From Streptomyces sp. NBC_00247 (GTDB taxonomy: Bacteria > Actinomycetota > Actinomycetes > Streptomycetales > Streptomycetaceae), in assembly GCF_036188265.1 (NCBI RefSeq), contig NZ_CP108093.1:1984001-2048000 (forward strand): DNA of 64,000 nucleotides, given 5' to 3'. Within the stretch, counting starts at the first letter, position 1; every line of letters starts with the position of its first letter. The position numbers were made by a program, and so were the translations under genes. The notes below the pieces were generated by a model. It did not search any database. It was not told the origin of the DNA and was given only the letters and a program-made list of their open reading frames with translations. Positions 44,643-52,939 of the stretch are shown in pieces.

Positions 44643-45854
44643 ATGCTCTCCGAGCAGTCGACCGCCACCGTCCGCGCCGCCCTCCCCGCCGTCGGGGCCG
44701 CCATCGGGGACATCGCCGGTCTCTTCTACCAGAAGCTCTTCGCCGCCCACCCCGAGCTGCTGCGGGACTTCTTCAACCGGGGCAACCAGGCCGCCGCCAC
44801 CCAGCAGCGCGCCCTCGCGGGCTCGGTCGCCGCCTTCGCGACGATGCTGGTCGAACACCCGGACACCCGACCCGACGTGATGCTGAGCCGGATCGCCCAC
44901 AAGCACGCCTCCCTCGGCGTCACGGCCGGGCAGTACGAGGTGGTCCACACGCACCTCTTCGCCGCCGTCGCGGAGGTACTGGGCGACGCGGTCACCCCGG
45001 AGGTCGCCGCCGCCTGGGACGAGGTCTACTGGCTGATGGCCAACGCCCTGATCGCCGTCGAGGACCGTCTCTACGCGGAACGCGGCGTCGCCGCCGGCCA
45101 GGTCTGGCAGGAGTGGGAGGTGGCGGGGCGCACGGAGGAGACCGCCGACGTCACCACCTTCACGCTCCGCCCCGCCGACGGCACCCCGGCCCCCGCCTTC
45201 CGGCCCGGCCAGTACGTCTCCGTACAGGTGGAACTCCCGGACGGCGCGCACCAGATACGCCAGTACAGCCTCTCCGGCGCCCCGGGCGCGCCGGTGCGCT
45301 CGATCACCGTCAAGCGGGTGCACGGCGGCGACGGGCCGGACGGCGAGGTCTCCGCGCACCTGCACGCGCACGCCCGCCCCGGCGACCGGCTGCGCGTCTC
45401 GCTGCCGTACGGCGACCTGACGCTCGGCGCGTCCGCCGGGGCGGAGCCGGCCGCCCCGCTGCTGCTCGCCTCGGCGGGGATCGGCTGCACCCCGATGCTG
45501 TCGTTCCTGGAGCACCTCGCGGCCACCGGCCACGACGCCCCGGTCACGGTGGTGCACGGTGACCGCTTCCCCGCCGACCACGCCCTGCGGGCCGACCACG
45601 CACGGCTGACCGCCGGACTCAAGGCCGGCGCCGCGCACTTCTGGTACGAGCACCCCGAGGCCGGTCACCCCACCGAGCGCACCGGACTGGTCGATCTGGG
45701 CGGACTGACCGTCGCCCCCGGCACCCACGCCTACCTCTGCGGCCCGCTGCCCTTCATGCGCGCCGTGCGTACGCAGCTGCTGGCCAAGGGGGTACCGGCG
45801 GCGGACATCCACTACGAGGTGTTCGGCCCGGACCTCTGGCTCGCCCAGGACTGA
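44643..45854 (+). CDS. hmpA: flavohaemoglobin, NO dioxygenase
   Basis: 403 residues: a globin domain (1-145) with distal Tyr29 and Gln53 and proximal His88 in [11 protein letters not shown], then a FAD domain ([27 protein letters not shown]) and an NAD domain ([26 protein letters not shown] near the end). It oxidises NO to nitrate using O2 and NADH. GAGGAG precedes the ATG. The NsrR site in its promoter and the preceding nsrR gene show NO-inducible control. Confidence 0.97.
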   Translation: MLSEQSTATVRAALPAVGAAIGDIAGLFYQKLFAAHPELLRDFFNRGNQAAATQQRALAGSVAAFATMLVEHPDTRPDVMLSRIAHKHASLGVTAGQYEVVHTHLFAAVAEVLGDAVTPEVAAAWDEVYWLMANALIAVEDRLYAERGVAAGQVWQEWEVAGRTEETADVTTFTLRPADGTPAPAFRPGQYVSVQVELPDGAHQIRQYSLSGAPGAPVRSITVKRVHGGDGPDGEVSAHLHAHARPGDRLRVSLPYGDLTLGASAGAEPAAPLLLASAGIGCTPMLSFLEHLAATGHDAPVTVVHGDRFPADHALRADHARLTAGLKAGAAHFWYEHPEAGHPTERTGLVDLGGLTVAPGTHAYLCGPLPFMRAVRTQLLAKGVPAADIHYEVFGPDLWLAQD

Positions 45855-45885
45855 GACGCGCGGCGGGGGCGGCGACACTGGAGGG

Positions 45886-46845
45886 ATGAGCCCGACCGAC
45901 CCGCCCGCCGACCCCGCCGCCCCCACCGGCCCGGCCCCCACCGCCGCGGACCCCGCGTCCGTACTCCGCCCCCGGCTGCCCTCCCCGCTGGTGGCGGCGC
46001 CCGACGAGCGGTTCGGGCGGCACGGGGTGACCCTGCTGCTCAAGCGGGACGACCTGATCCACCCGGACCTGCCGGGCAACAAGTGGCGCAAGCTGGCGCC
46101 CAACCTCGCGGAGGGCGCCGGACGCCCGGTGCTGACCTTCGGCGGGGCGTACTCGAACCATCTGCGGGCGACCGCCGCCGCCGGGCGGCTGCTGGGCTTC
46201 GCCACCATCGGGGTCGTACGCGGCGACGAGCTGGCCGGCCGCCCGCTGAACCCCTCGCTGGCCCGGTGCGCGGCGGACGGGATGCGGCTGCACTTCGTGG
46301 ACCGGGGGACGTACCGCGCGAAGGACGAGCCGCGGGTGCTGGCGGCGTTGCTGGACCGTTTCGGGGACGTGCGGGTCATCCCGGAGGGCGGCAGCAACGC
46401 GCGGGCCGCACAGGGCTGTACGGAGCTCGGGCGCGAGCTGCGGGGGCGCACCGAGGTCGCCGCCGTGGCCTGCGGCACCGGGGGCACCCTGGCGGGCCTG
46501 GCGGCCGGTCTGGACCCGGGCGGGCGCGCCCTCGGCGTCGCGGTGCTGCGCGGCGGCTTCCTGTCCGACGCCGTGCGCGACCTCCAGCGCGACGCGTTCG
46601 GCGGCCCGGCCGGGCGGTGGTCGGTGGAGGACCGGTTCACCTTCGGCGGGTACGCCCGTACGACGCCGGAACTCCACGCGTTCGCCGACGACTTCGAGGA
46701 CCGGCACCAACTGCCGGTCGAGCGGATCTACGTGGCGAAGCTGCTGTTCGCGCTGACCGCGCTGGCCGGGGAGGGCGCGTTCGCCCCGGGCACCCGGGTG
46801 ACCGCGGTGATCACCGGGCGCCCGGAGGCGGAACCGGGGGCGTGA
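45886..46845 (+). CDS. PLP enzyme of the ACC deaminase / D-cysteine desulfhydrase family
   Basis: 319 residues, fold type II PLP. The Schiff-base lysine is in LPGNKWRKL (Lys66), and the phosphate loop reads VACGTGGTLAGLAAG. Such proteins are annotated as 1-aminocyclopropane-1-carboxylate deaminase, but most streptomycete members are D-cysteine desulfhydrase-like; the key residues to decide cannot be judged by eye. GGAGG lies five bases before the start. Its stop is 13 bases from the convergent antiporter gene. Confidence 0.85.
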   Translation: MSPTDPPADPAAPTGPAPTAADPASVLRPRLPSPLVAAPDERFGRHGVTLLLKRDDLIHPDLPGNKWRKLAPNLAEGAGRPVLTFGGAYSNHLRATAAAGRLLGFATIGVVRGDELAGRPLNPSLARCAADGMRLHFVDRGTYRAKDEPRVLAALLDRFGDVRVIPEGGSNARAAQGCTELGRELRGRTEVAAVACGTGGTLAGLAAGLDPGGRALGVAVLRGGFLSDAVRDLQRDAFGGPAGRWSVEDRFTFGGYARTTPELHAFADDFEDRHQLPVERIYVAKLLFALTALAGEGAFAPGTRVTAVITGRPEAEPGA

Positions 46846-46858
46846 CGTCCGCCGGGAC

Positions 46859-48460
46859 TCAGCCGGCGTCCGACTCGCGGTAGGCGGCGGCCTCTTCGAG
46901 GTCGAGGCGGCGCAGCAGGGTGCGCAGCATCTCGTCGTCGATGCGGCGGTCGTCCCGGAGGCGTACGAAGACCTCGCGCTCGGCCTCGATCATGTCGCGG
47001 GACAGTCGGCGGTAGGTGTCGTCGGCGGACTCGCCGGTGAGCGGGTTGGCGGCGCCGAGGCGTTCCCAGACGGCGTTGCGGCGGCGCTCCATGACGGTGC
47101 GCAGCCGGTCGGCGAGGGGTTCGGGGAGGCTGTTGCGCTGGTCCGAGAGCAGGTCGTCCAGCCGCTGTTCGGCCGCCGTGGACGCCTCGCTCTGGGCTTG
47201 CGCCTCGGCGAGGGTCTGCGCCTGCGGGTCGGGTCCTGGCAGCTTCAGCAGGCGCACCAGCAGGGGCAGGGAGAGGCCCTGGACGACCAGGGTGCCGATG
47301 ACGGTGGTGAAGGTCAGGAAGAGCACCAGGTTGCGGGCGGGGAAGGGCTCGCCGTCGTGCATGGTCATCGGGATGGAGAAGGCGATGGCGAGGGAGACGA
47401 CTCCGCGCATCCCGGCCCAGCCGACGATCAGCGGGGAGGTCCAGTTGGTCTCGGGTTCGCGTGCGCGGATGCGGGCGGAGAGGGCGCGGGGCAGGTAGGT
47501 GGAGGGGTAGACCCAGAGGAAGCGGACCACCACGACCGCGACGAACACGGCGACGGAGTACCGCAGGGCGTCCCACACCGCATAGGTGCCCAGCCCCTTC
47601 AGCACGAAGGGCATCTGGAGCCCGATGAGGGCGAAGACGGCGGACTCCAGCACGAAGGCCACCATCTTCCAGACGGCGGCCTCCTGGAGGCGGGTGGCGA
47701 AGTCGACCTGCCAGGACCGGTGTCCGAGGTACAGGGCGACGACGACCACGGCGAGCACTCCGGAGGCGTGCACCCGCTCGGCCGCCGCGTACGCCACGAA
47801 CGGGATCAGCAGGGAGAGGGTGTTCTGGAGCAGCGCCTCCTTGAGGTGGGTGCGCAGCCAGTGCAGCGGGACCATCAGCAGCAGGCCGACGAGGACGCCG
47901 CCGACCGAGGCGAGCAGGAACTCCCGCACCCCTTCGCCCCAGCTCATCCCCGCGCCCACGGCGGCTGCCAGGGCCACCTTGTAGGCGGTGATCGCGGTGG
48001 CGTCGTTCACCAGGGACTCGCCCTGGAGGATGGTGGTGACCCGGGCGGGGAGGCCGACCCGGCGGGCGATGGCGGCGGCGGTCACGGCGTCGGGCGGGGC
48101 GACGACCGCGCCGAGCACCAGCGCGGCGGGCAACGGCAGGTCGGGGACGAGGAGATAGGCGAGCCAGCCGACCGCGAGCGTGGCGAAGAGGACGTACCCG
48201 ACCGACAGCAGCGCGACGGGTCTGGCGTTGGCCCGCAGGTCCAGGTAGGAGCTGTCCACGGCCGCGGTGTACAGCAGGGGCGGCAGCAGCAGCGGCAGCA
48301 CGATGTGCGCGTCGAGCGTGTACGGGGGCACACCCGGCAGGTAGGCGGCCAGAAGTCCTACGGCAACCAGCAGCAGCGGCGCGGGCACAGGGGTGCGCCG
48401 CGCCGCGCCGGCTACCGCCGCACTGGCCGCGACCAGTGCGACCAGGGGCAATGCGTCCAT
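46859..48460 (-). CDS. CPA1-type sodium/proton antiporter
   Basis: 533 residues. Twelve or so membrane helices fill the first 400 residues, with the ion-site motifs GAVVAPPDAVTAAAIARR and ILQGESLVNDATAITAYKVAL typical of NhaP/NHE-type CPA1 exchangers, and GWAGMRGVVSLAIAFSIP. A cytosolic tail of about 120 charged residues (AQTLAEAQAQSEASTAAEQRLDDLL ... RRLSRDMIEAEREVFVRLRDDRRIDDEML) follows and may regulate. It exports Na+ or K+ in exchange for H+. GAGGAC precedes ATG 48460. Confidence 0.93.
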   Translation of the reverse strand: MDALPLVALVAASAAVAGAARRTPVPAPLLLVAVGLLAAYLPGVPPYTLDAHIVLPLLLPPLLYTAAVDSSYLDLRANARPVALLSVGYVLFATLAVGWLAYLLVPDLPLPAALVLGAVVAPPDAVTAAAIARRVGLPARVTTILQGESLVNDATAITAYKVALAAAVGAGMSWGEGVREFLLASVGGVLVGLLLMVPLHWLRTHLKEALLQNTLSLLIPFVAYAAAERVHASGVLAVVVVALYLGHRSWQVDFATRLQEAAVWKMVAFVLESAVFALIGLQMPFVLKGLGTYAVWDALRYSVAVFVAVVVVRFLWVYPSTYLPRALSARIRAREPETNWTSPLIVGWAGMRGVVSLAIAFSIPMTMHDGEPFPARNLVLFLTFTTVIGTLVVQGLSLPLLVRLLKLPGPDPQAQTLAEAQAQSEASTAAEQRLDDLLSDQRNSLPEPLADRLRTVMERRRNAVWERLGAANPLTGESADDTYRRLSRDMIEAEREVFVRLRDDRRIDDEMLRTLLRRLDLEEAAAYRESDAG

Positions 48461-48496
48461 CGGTCGGGTCCTCACATCCGTCGTAACCTGGCCATC

Positions 48497-48757
48497 ATGA
48501 GTGAGTGCCCGCACGTATCCGAATTGCCCCGCCCCGAACCGACCCCGCTCAGTGCCACCTGCCTGGAGTGCCGGGACGCCGGGACGCACCCCGTGCAGCT
48601 GCGGCTCTGCCTGACCTGCGGGCACGTCGGCTGCTGCGATTCGTCACCGCTCCGGCACGGAACGGGACACGCCCGGGAGAGCGGGCACTGCGTCATGCGC
48701 AGCTTCGAGCCGGGCGAGAGCTGGCGCTGGTGCTACGAGGACGGTTCGATCGTCTGA
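48497..48757 (+). CDS. UBP-type zinc-finger protein
   Basis: 86 residues with a ZnF-UBP pattern: CPHVSEL, TCLECRDAGTHPVQLRLCLTCGHVGCCDSS, LRHGTGHARESGHCVM. At least eight Cys/His zinc ligands are in register. These small actinobacterial proteins lie next to Na+/H+ antiporters and may bind C-terminal tails. TAACCT seven bases before the ATG suggests a leaderless mRNA. It is divergent from the antiporter. Confidence 0.9.
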   Translation: MSECPHVSELPRPEPTPLSATCLECRDAGTHPVQLRLCLTCGHVGCCDSSPLRHGTGHARESGHCVMRSFEPGESWRWCYEDGSIV

Positions 48758-49046
48758 CGTCTGGGTACGTCAAACCGGCGCCGGTTCTTCGCAATTGTGC
48801 GCCACCGAACCCGAAGGCCTCTGCCGGCAAGGCCCGTCCCCGTCCGGCGCGAACCATGCCGGTCACGCCCCTAGCCACCGTCAGTACCCCCATGCTTACC
48901 ATGTGTGACCCCCACCGGTTGGGCTCGCGGCGACACGGCATCATGTATCGCGATAGCGTCGCCCCGACCGAGAACCGACGACCGACCGAACGGTTGCGGA
49001 CATGTTCCGGAACCTCGAACGAGTTTGTGCCACCTTGGAGGTGAGG

Positions 49047-49460
49047 GTGTCCCAGATCGCAGGCGAACCCGGGAACCAGGACTTCGTGGAGGTCCGGCTG
49101 CCCGCCGCGGGTGCCTACCTGTCGGTGCTGCGTACGGCCACGGCCGGCCTCGCGGCGCGCTTGGACTTCACTCTCGACGAGATCGAGGACCTTCGCATCG
49201 CGGTCGACGAGGCCTGCGCGATCCTGCTCCAGCAGGCCGTGCCCGGCTCCGTCCTCAGCTGCGTGTTCCGGCTCGTGGACGACTCCCTCGAAGTGACCGT
49301 GTCGGCCCCGACCACGGACGGCCGGGCACCCGAACGCGACACCTTCGCGTGGACGGTGCTCGCCGCGCTGGCGGGCAAGGTCGAGTCCACGGTCGCCGAC
49401 GACCGGACGGTCAGCATCAGCCTCCACAAACAACGCGGCGCGGGACCCGGGCCGGCGTGA
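49047..49460 (+). CDS. ushX: anti-sigma factor of the RsbW/SpoIIAB type, partner of SigH
   Basis: 137 residues of the GHKL ATPase fold: VRLPAAGAYLSVLRTATAGLAARLDFTLDEIEDLRIAVDEACAILL is the N-box region (E and N of the kinase are partly replaced: ...DEACAIL). It should bind and inhibit the sigma factor encoded directly downstream (also called PrsH). The GTG at 49047 has GGAGG upstream. The sigH GTG overlaps its stop by four bases (GTGA), so it is coupled. The 290 bases before it contain a perfect TATCGCGATA palindrome (48946). Confidence 0.88.
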   Translation: MSQIAGEPGNQDFVEVRLPAAGAYLSVLRTATAGLAARLDFTLDEIEDLRIAVDEACAILLQQAVPGSVLSCVFRLVDDSLEVTVSAPTTDGRAPERDTFAWTVLAALAGKVESTVADDRTVSISLHKQRGAGPGPA

Positions 49461-50413
49461 GCGACGGGAACGGGGAAGGTGCTGTGCGGGACGATTCGAT
49501 CCGATCGGGGGCGGCGCACCCTACCGCCGTCCCCGAGCAACAGGCCCGCCCGCACCCCGTGGACGGGGCGGACGGGACGGACGGGCCCTCGGGGCTCACG
49601 GTCGCGGCGGAGCAGGCGGAGCGGGCGGGCCAGATGAGCGAGCACGGGCATCACGATCCCAACGACCGCAGCGGTGCGCGGGCGCTCTTCGTAGTCCTCC
49701 GGGAACTGCCGGACGGGTCACCGGAGAAGGCCGAGCTGCGCAACCGGCTGGTCCGGATGCATCTGCCACTGGTGGAGCATCTGGCCCGCAGGTTCCGCAA
49801 CCGGGGCGAGCCGCTGGACGACCTCACCCAGGTCGCCACGATCGGCCTGATCAAGTCGGTGGACCGGTTCGATCCGGACCGGGGCGTGGAGTTCTCCACG
49901 TACGCGACACCGACCGTCGTCGGGGAGATCAAGCGGCACTTCCGCGACAAGGGCTGGGCGGTCCGGGTGCCGCGCCGCCTCCAGGAGCTGCGGCTCTCGC
50001 TGACCACGGCCACCGCCGAGCTCTCCCAGCAGCACGGCCGCTCGCCGACCGTGCACGAGCTGGCGGAGCGGCTCGGCATCTCCGAGGAGGAGGTGCTGGA
50101 AGGGCTGGAATCGGCCAACGCCTACAGCACCCTCTCGCTGGACGTGCCGGACACCGACGACGAGTCGCCGGCCGTCGCGGACACGCTGGGCTCGGAGGAC
50201 GAGGCGTTGGAGGGCGTCGAGTACCGCGAGTCCCTGAAGCCGCTGCTGGAGGGGCTGCCGCCGCGCGAGAAGCGGATTCTGCTGCTGCGCTTCTTCGGCA
50301 ACATGACCCAGTCGCAGATCGCCCAGGAGGTGGGCATCTCGCAGATGCACGTCTCCCGGCTGCTGGCCCGCACGCTGGCCCAGCTGCGCGAGCGGCTGCT
50401 CGTGGAGGAGTGA
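49457..50413 (+). CDS. sigH: general-stress sigma factor SigH (SigB/F/G family)
   Basis: 318 residues. A polar N-terminal extension of about 65 residues precedes region 2 (PLVEHLARRFRNRGEPLDDLTQVATIGLIKSVDRFDPDRGVEFSTYATPTVVGEIKRHFRDKGWAVRVPRR), region 3 and region 4 (LPPREKRILLLRFFGNMTQSQIAQEVGISQMHVSRLL). This is the group 3 SigB-like sigma of actinobacteria; with the upstream RsbW-like gene it resembles ushX-sigH of S. coelicolor, involved in osmotic stress and sporulation. An internal ATG at 49634 could give a shorter form; multiple products are known for sigH. Confidence 0.85.
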   Translation: MSDGNGEGAVRDDSIRSGAAHPTAVPEQQARPHPVDGADGTDGPSGLTVAAEQAERAGQMSEHGHHDPNDRSGARALFVVLRELPDGSPEKAELRNRLVRMHLPLVEHLARRFRNRGEPLDDLTQVATIGLIKSVDRFDPDRGVEFSTYATPTVVGEIKRHFRDKGWAVRVPRRLQELRLSLTTATAELSQQHGRSPTVHELAERLGISEEEVLEGLESANAYSTLSLDVPDTDDESPAVADTLGSEDEALEGVEYRESLKPLLEGLPPREKRILLLRFFGNMTQSQIAQEVGISQMHVSRLLARTLAQLRERLLVEE

Positions 50414-50472
50414 GGGCGCCGGGGCCGCTCGCCCGGGTCGGGCGGACGAGCCGGCGCGATCCTGACGAGAGA

Positions 50473-50519
50473 CCGAAGGCCCCCGCTTCCCGGCGTGTAC
50501 CGGGGGCGGGGGCCTTCGG
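50473..50519. terminator. bidirectional terminator after sigH
   Basis: Perfect 14-bp stem (50473-50486 with 50506-50519) around a 19-base loop, between convergent genes. Confidence 0.85.
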
Positions 50520-50540
50520 CCGCCCGGAGTCGCGTGGGCG

Positions 50541-51029
50541 CTACTCGTCGCCGTCGGAGGCCGGACCCGGACGCCGGTCCATGCCCAGCTCGCGCGTGGT
50601 CGCCGGGTTGAAGAGCAGGACCAGCGCGGTGACCACGACGGCGGCGAGCACGATCCCGGTGGGGATCAGCGCGCCGTGGGACTTCAGCAGCGTGTAGGCG
50701 ACGGGCGCCCCCATGATCTGCGTGATGACCGTGGGGCCCCGGCCCCAGCTGCGGCGCAGCAGCAGGCCCCGGGCACCCGCGAGCGGGATGAGGCCGAGCG
50801 CGATCAGGGTGGCTCCGCCCGTCACCGCCTGCGTGGGGCTCTGCGGGCGGCCGAGCATCCCCATCACCAGCATGTAGATCCCGCCGACGACGAGGGCCGC
50901 CCCTTCGAGGGCGGTGAGCGCGGCGAGGGCCTCGATGCGCCCCGGCTTCCCGGTCCGCTCCCCGGTCCGCTCCCCGGACGCGGGCAGCGGCGCGGACGAC
51001 GGGGAGGGCGTGTTCGCTTGAGTACTCAC
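50541..51029 (-). CDS. small membrane protein
   Basis: 162 residues: a polar N-terminus, then about four hydrophobic helices (ALTALEGAALVVGGIYMLVMGML, TGGATLIALGLIPLAGARGLLL, VITQIMGAPVAYTLL, IPTGIVLAAVVVTALVLLF) and a charged tail ending DGDE. No family is recognised; similar four-helix proteins occur next to sigH in streptomycetes. The start GTG has no clear ribosome site, and CAACCT seven bases before it suggests a leaderless mRNA. Confidence 0.75.
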   Translation of the reverse strand: MSTQANTPSPSSAPLPASGERTGERTGKPGRIEALAALTALEGAALVVGGIYMLVMGMLGRPQSPTQAVTGGATLIALGLIPLAGARGLLLRRSWGRGPTVITQIMGAPVAYTLLKSHGALIPTGIVLAAVVVTALVLLFNPATTRELGMDRRPGPASDGDE

Positions 51030-51196
51030 GCGAGCCAGGTTGGCATCCCGCGGCCCGGAAAGCGAAGCCGGGGGCCGGTGCGCCCCTCCCGACACGCCCG
51101 GTCACGCCGGGTGACCGGGGTGCGGGCGATCACGGAGCGTGAGTGCAGGGGGGAGGGACTGCGGGCCGGTACCGCCTGGTAGGTAGGCTGGCAGTC

Positions 51197-52162
51197 ATGC
51201 GCGCTCTCCTCGTGGTCAATCCCGCCGCCACCACCACCAGTGCGCGGACGCGCGACGTGCTCATCCACGCTCTGGCGAGCGAGATGAAAATCGAGGCCGT
51301 GACCACGGAGTACCGGGGCCACGCCCGGGATCTGGGACGCCGGGCGGCGGACTCCGGCTCCTTCGACCTGGTGGTCGCCCTCGGCGGTGACGGCACCGTG
51401 AACGAGGTCGTCAACGGACTGCTGCACCGGGGCCCCGACGACGGACTGCCGAGTCTCGCGGTGGTTCCCGGCGGCTCGACCAACGTCTTCGCGCGGGCGC
51501 TGGGGCTGCCCAACGACCCGGTGGAGGCGACCGGCGCGATCCTTCAGGCCCTGGCCGAAGAGAGCTCGCGGACGGTGGGGCTGGGGCGGGCGTTCGGTAC
51601 GCCGGGCTCCGCCGACGAAGCGGTACCCGAACGCTGGTTCACTTTCTGCGCGGGCCTCGGCTTCGACGCCGGCGTGATCGGCCGGGTCGAACAGAAGCGC
51701 GAGGGCGGCAAGCGTTCGACCCACGCCCTCTACGTACGCCAGGTGCTCCGCCAGTTCGTCGACGAGCCGCACCGCCGCCAGGGCGTGATCACGCTGGAGG
51801 TGCCCGGCCAGGAGCCGGTGCACGAGCTGGCGCTGTCGATAATCTGCAACACCGCCCCCTGGACCTACCTGGGCAATCGCCCGATGTACGCCTCTCCGAA
51901 GGCGTCCTTCGACACCGCCCTGGACATCCTCGGCCTGAAGCGCCTCTCCACCGCGCAGGTGGCCCGCTACGGCACCCAGCTGCTCACTTCCAGTCCTGAC
52001 AAGGGCCCGCGCGGCAAGCACGTGGTTTCACGGCATGACCTCACGGACTTCACCTTGCATTCAAAGGTCCCGCTCCCCTTCCAGATGGACGGCGACCACC
52101 TGGGACTGCGTACGAGCGTGACGTTCACAGGCGTACGCCGTGCACTGCGTGTGATTGTGTGA
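51197..52162 (+). CDS. diacylglycerol/lipid kinase family protein
   Basis: 321 residues. The DAGK catalytic motif VVALGGDGTVNEVVNGL (GGDGT at 63-67) and the family C-terminus SVTFTGVRRALRVIV are present. Members phosphorylate diacylglycerol, ceramide or other lipids using ATP at the membrane surface. TAGGCT eight bases before ATG 51197 suggests leaderless expression. It is followed by the wblE region, separated by about 320 bases. Confidence 0.9.
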   Translation: MRALLVVNPAATTTSARTRDVLIHALASEMKIEAVTTEYRGHARDLGRRAADSGSFDLVVALGGDGTVNEVVNGLLHRGPDDGLPSLAVVPGGSTNVFARALGLPNDPVEATGAILQALAEESSRTVGLGRAFGTPGSADEAVPERWFTFCAGLGFDAGVIGRVEQKREGGKRSTHALYVRQVLRQFVDEPHRRQGVITLEVPGQEPVHELALSIICNTAPWTYLGNRPMYASPKASFDTALDILGLKRLSTAQVARYGTQLLTSSPDKGPRGKHVVSRHDLTDFTLHSKVPLPFQMDGDHLGLRTSVTFTGVRRALRVIV

Positions 52163-52422
52163 GCGGAAGAACCCAAAGTCCTTTAACTCGAACGTTTGGG
52201 CTGGTTCCCACCCCTAAGAAGTACGGCTGTGACGGAGCCGACACCGAGGAATCAAAAAAAACTTTCCAGAAGGGGTTGTATCCGTCGCCGAGGTTTGCGA
52301 ATCTCTACATGGCGATCGGGACGGCCCGCAGCATCGGCCTCCACTGAGAGCCAGAACCCCTCCCCACTGTGCAGACCACGACCAGTTCGTCTGGGCGTAG
52401 GCCCTTCACCTGCGGGGGGATT

Positions 52423-52438
52423 CGTGAAAGCGTTCACA
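52423..52438. promoter_or_regulatory. Crp-like operator before wblE
   Basis: CGTGA-AAGCGT-TCACA matches the Crp/FNR palindrome TGTGA-N6-TCACA except for one outer base, 43 bases before the wblE start. In Mycobacterium tuberculosis the orthologous whiB1 has a Crp (Rv3676) site in its promoter. The 319-base gap 52163-52481 otherwise has an A-run near 52254-52260 and no gene. Confidence 0.6.
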
Positions 52439-52481
52439 TTCACAAGCAACAAGCATGTAATACCAAGGAGAGGTAGCAGCC

Positions 52482-52739
52482 ATGGACTGGCGTCACAACG
52501 CCGTTTGTCGTGAGGAAGACCCCGAGCTGTTCTTCCCCATCGGCAACACCGGTCCTGCGCTGCTGCAGATCGAGGAAGCCAAGGCCGTCTGCCGTCGCTG
52601 CCCCGTCATGGAGCAGTGCCTGCAGTGGGCGCTCGAGTCCGGCCAGGACTCCGGCGTCTGGGGTGGCCTCAGCGAGGACGAGCGCCGCGCCATGAAGCGC
52701 CGCGCCGCTCGCAACCGGGCGCGCAACGCCAGCGCCTGA
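52482..52739 (+). CDS. wblE: WhiB-family Fe-S protein WblE
   Basis: 85 residues: Cys9, Cys37, Cys40 and Cys46 (CRRCPVMEQC) bind an NO-sensitive [4Fe-4S] cluster, GVWGG (58-62) and a basic C-terminus (KRRAARNRARN) contact sigma/DNA. WblE is the orthologue of mycobacterial WhiB1, an essential NO-responsive regulator acting with the principal sigma factor. AAGGAGAGG lies before the ATG. It is convergent with the PAS/histidine kinase gene; in mycobacteria whiB1 neighbours the matching kinase pdtaS, so the neighbourhood is conserved. Confidence 0.95.
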   Translation: MDWRHNAVCREEDPELFFPIGNTGPALLQIEEAKAVCRRCPVMEQCLQWALESGQDSGVWGGLSEDERRAMKRRAARNRARNASA

Positions 52740-52852
52740 TTCGACGCCCCCGCGACAAAGCCTCAGCCCGGCGGCGCGTACGCAGCGTACGCACAGCCCC
52801 GCCTTCGAGTCGCAGCGCGCAGTACCCCGTAGCGCAGAAGAACGTGCTTGAA

Positions 52853-52892
52853 CCGAAAGGCCCGGACCGTCACCACGGTCCGGGCCTTTCGG
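52853..52892. terminator. terminator between wblE and the kinase
   Basis: Perfect 18-bp stem (52853-52870 with 52875-52892) closed by CACC. Confidence 0.9.
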
Positions 52893-52939
52893 TGTGCCGT
52901 GCGGCCCCCGGCTGACGGGGGCCGCGCCTGGGGCGGGTT

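Noticed and set aside
52248..52278. SigR-type promoter (GGAAT...GTT) before wblE
   Set aside because: The spacing between GGAAT and GTT is 22 bases, not about 18-19, so it does not fit.
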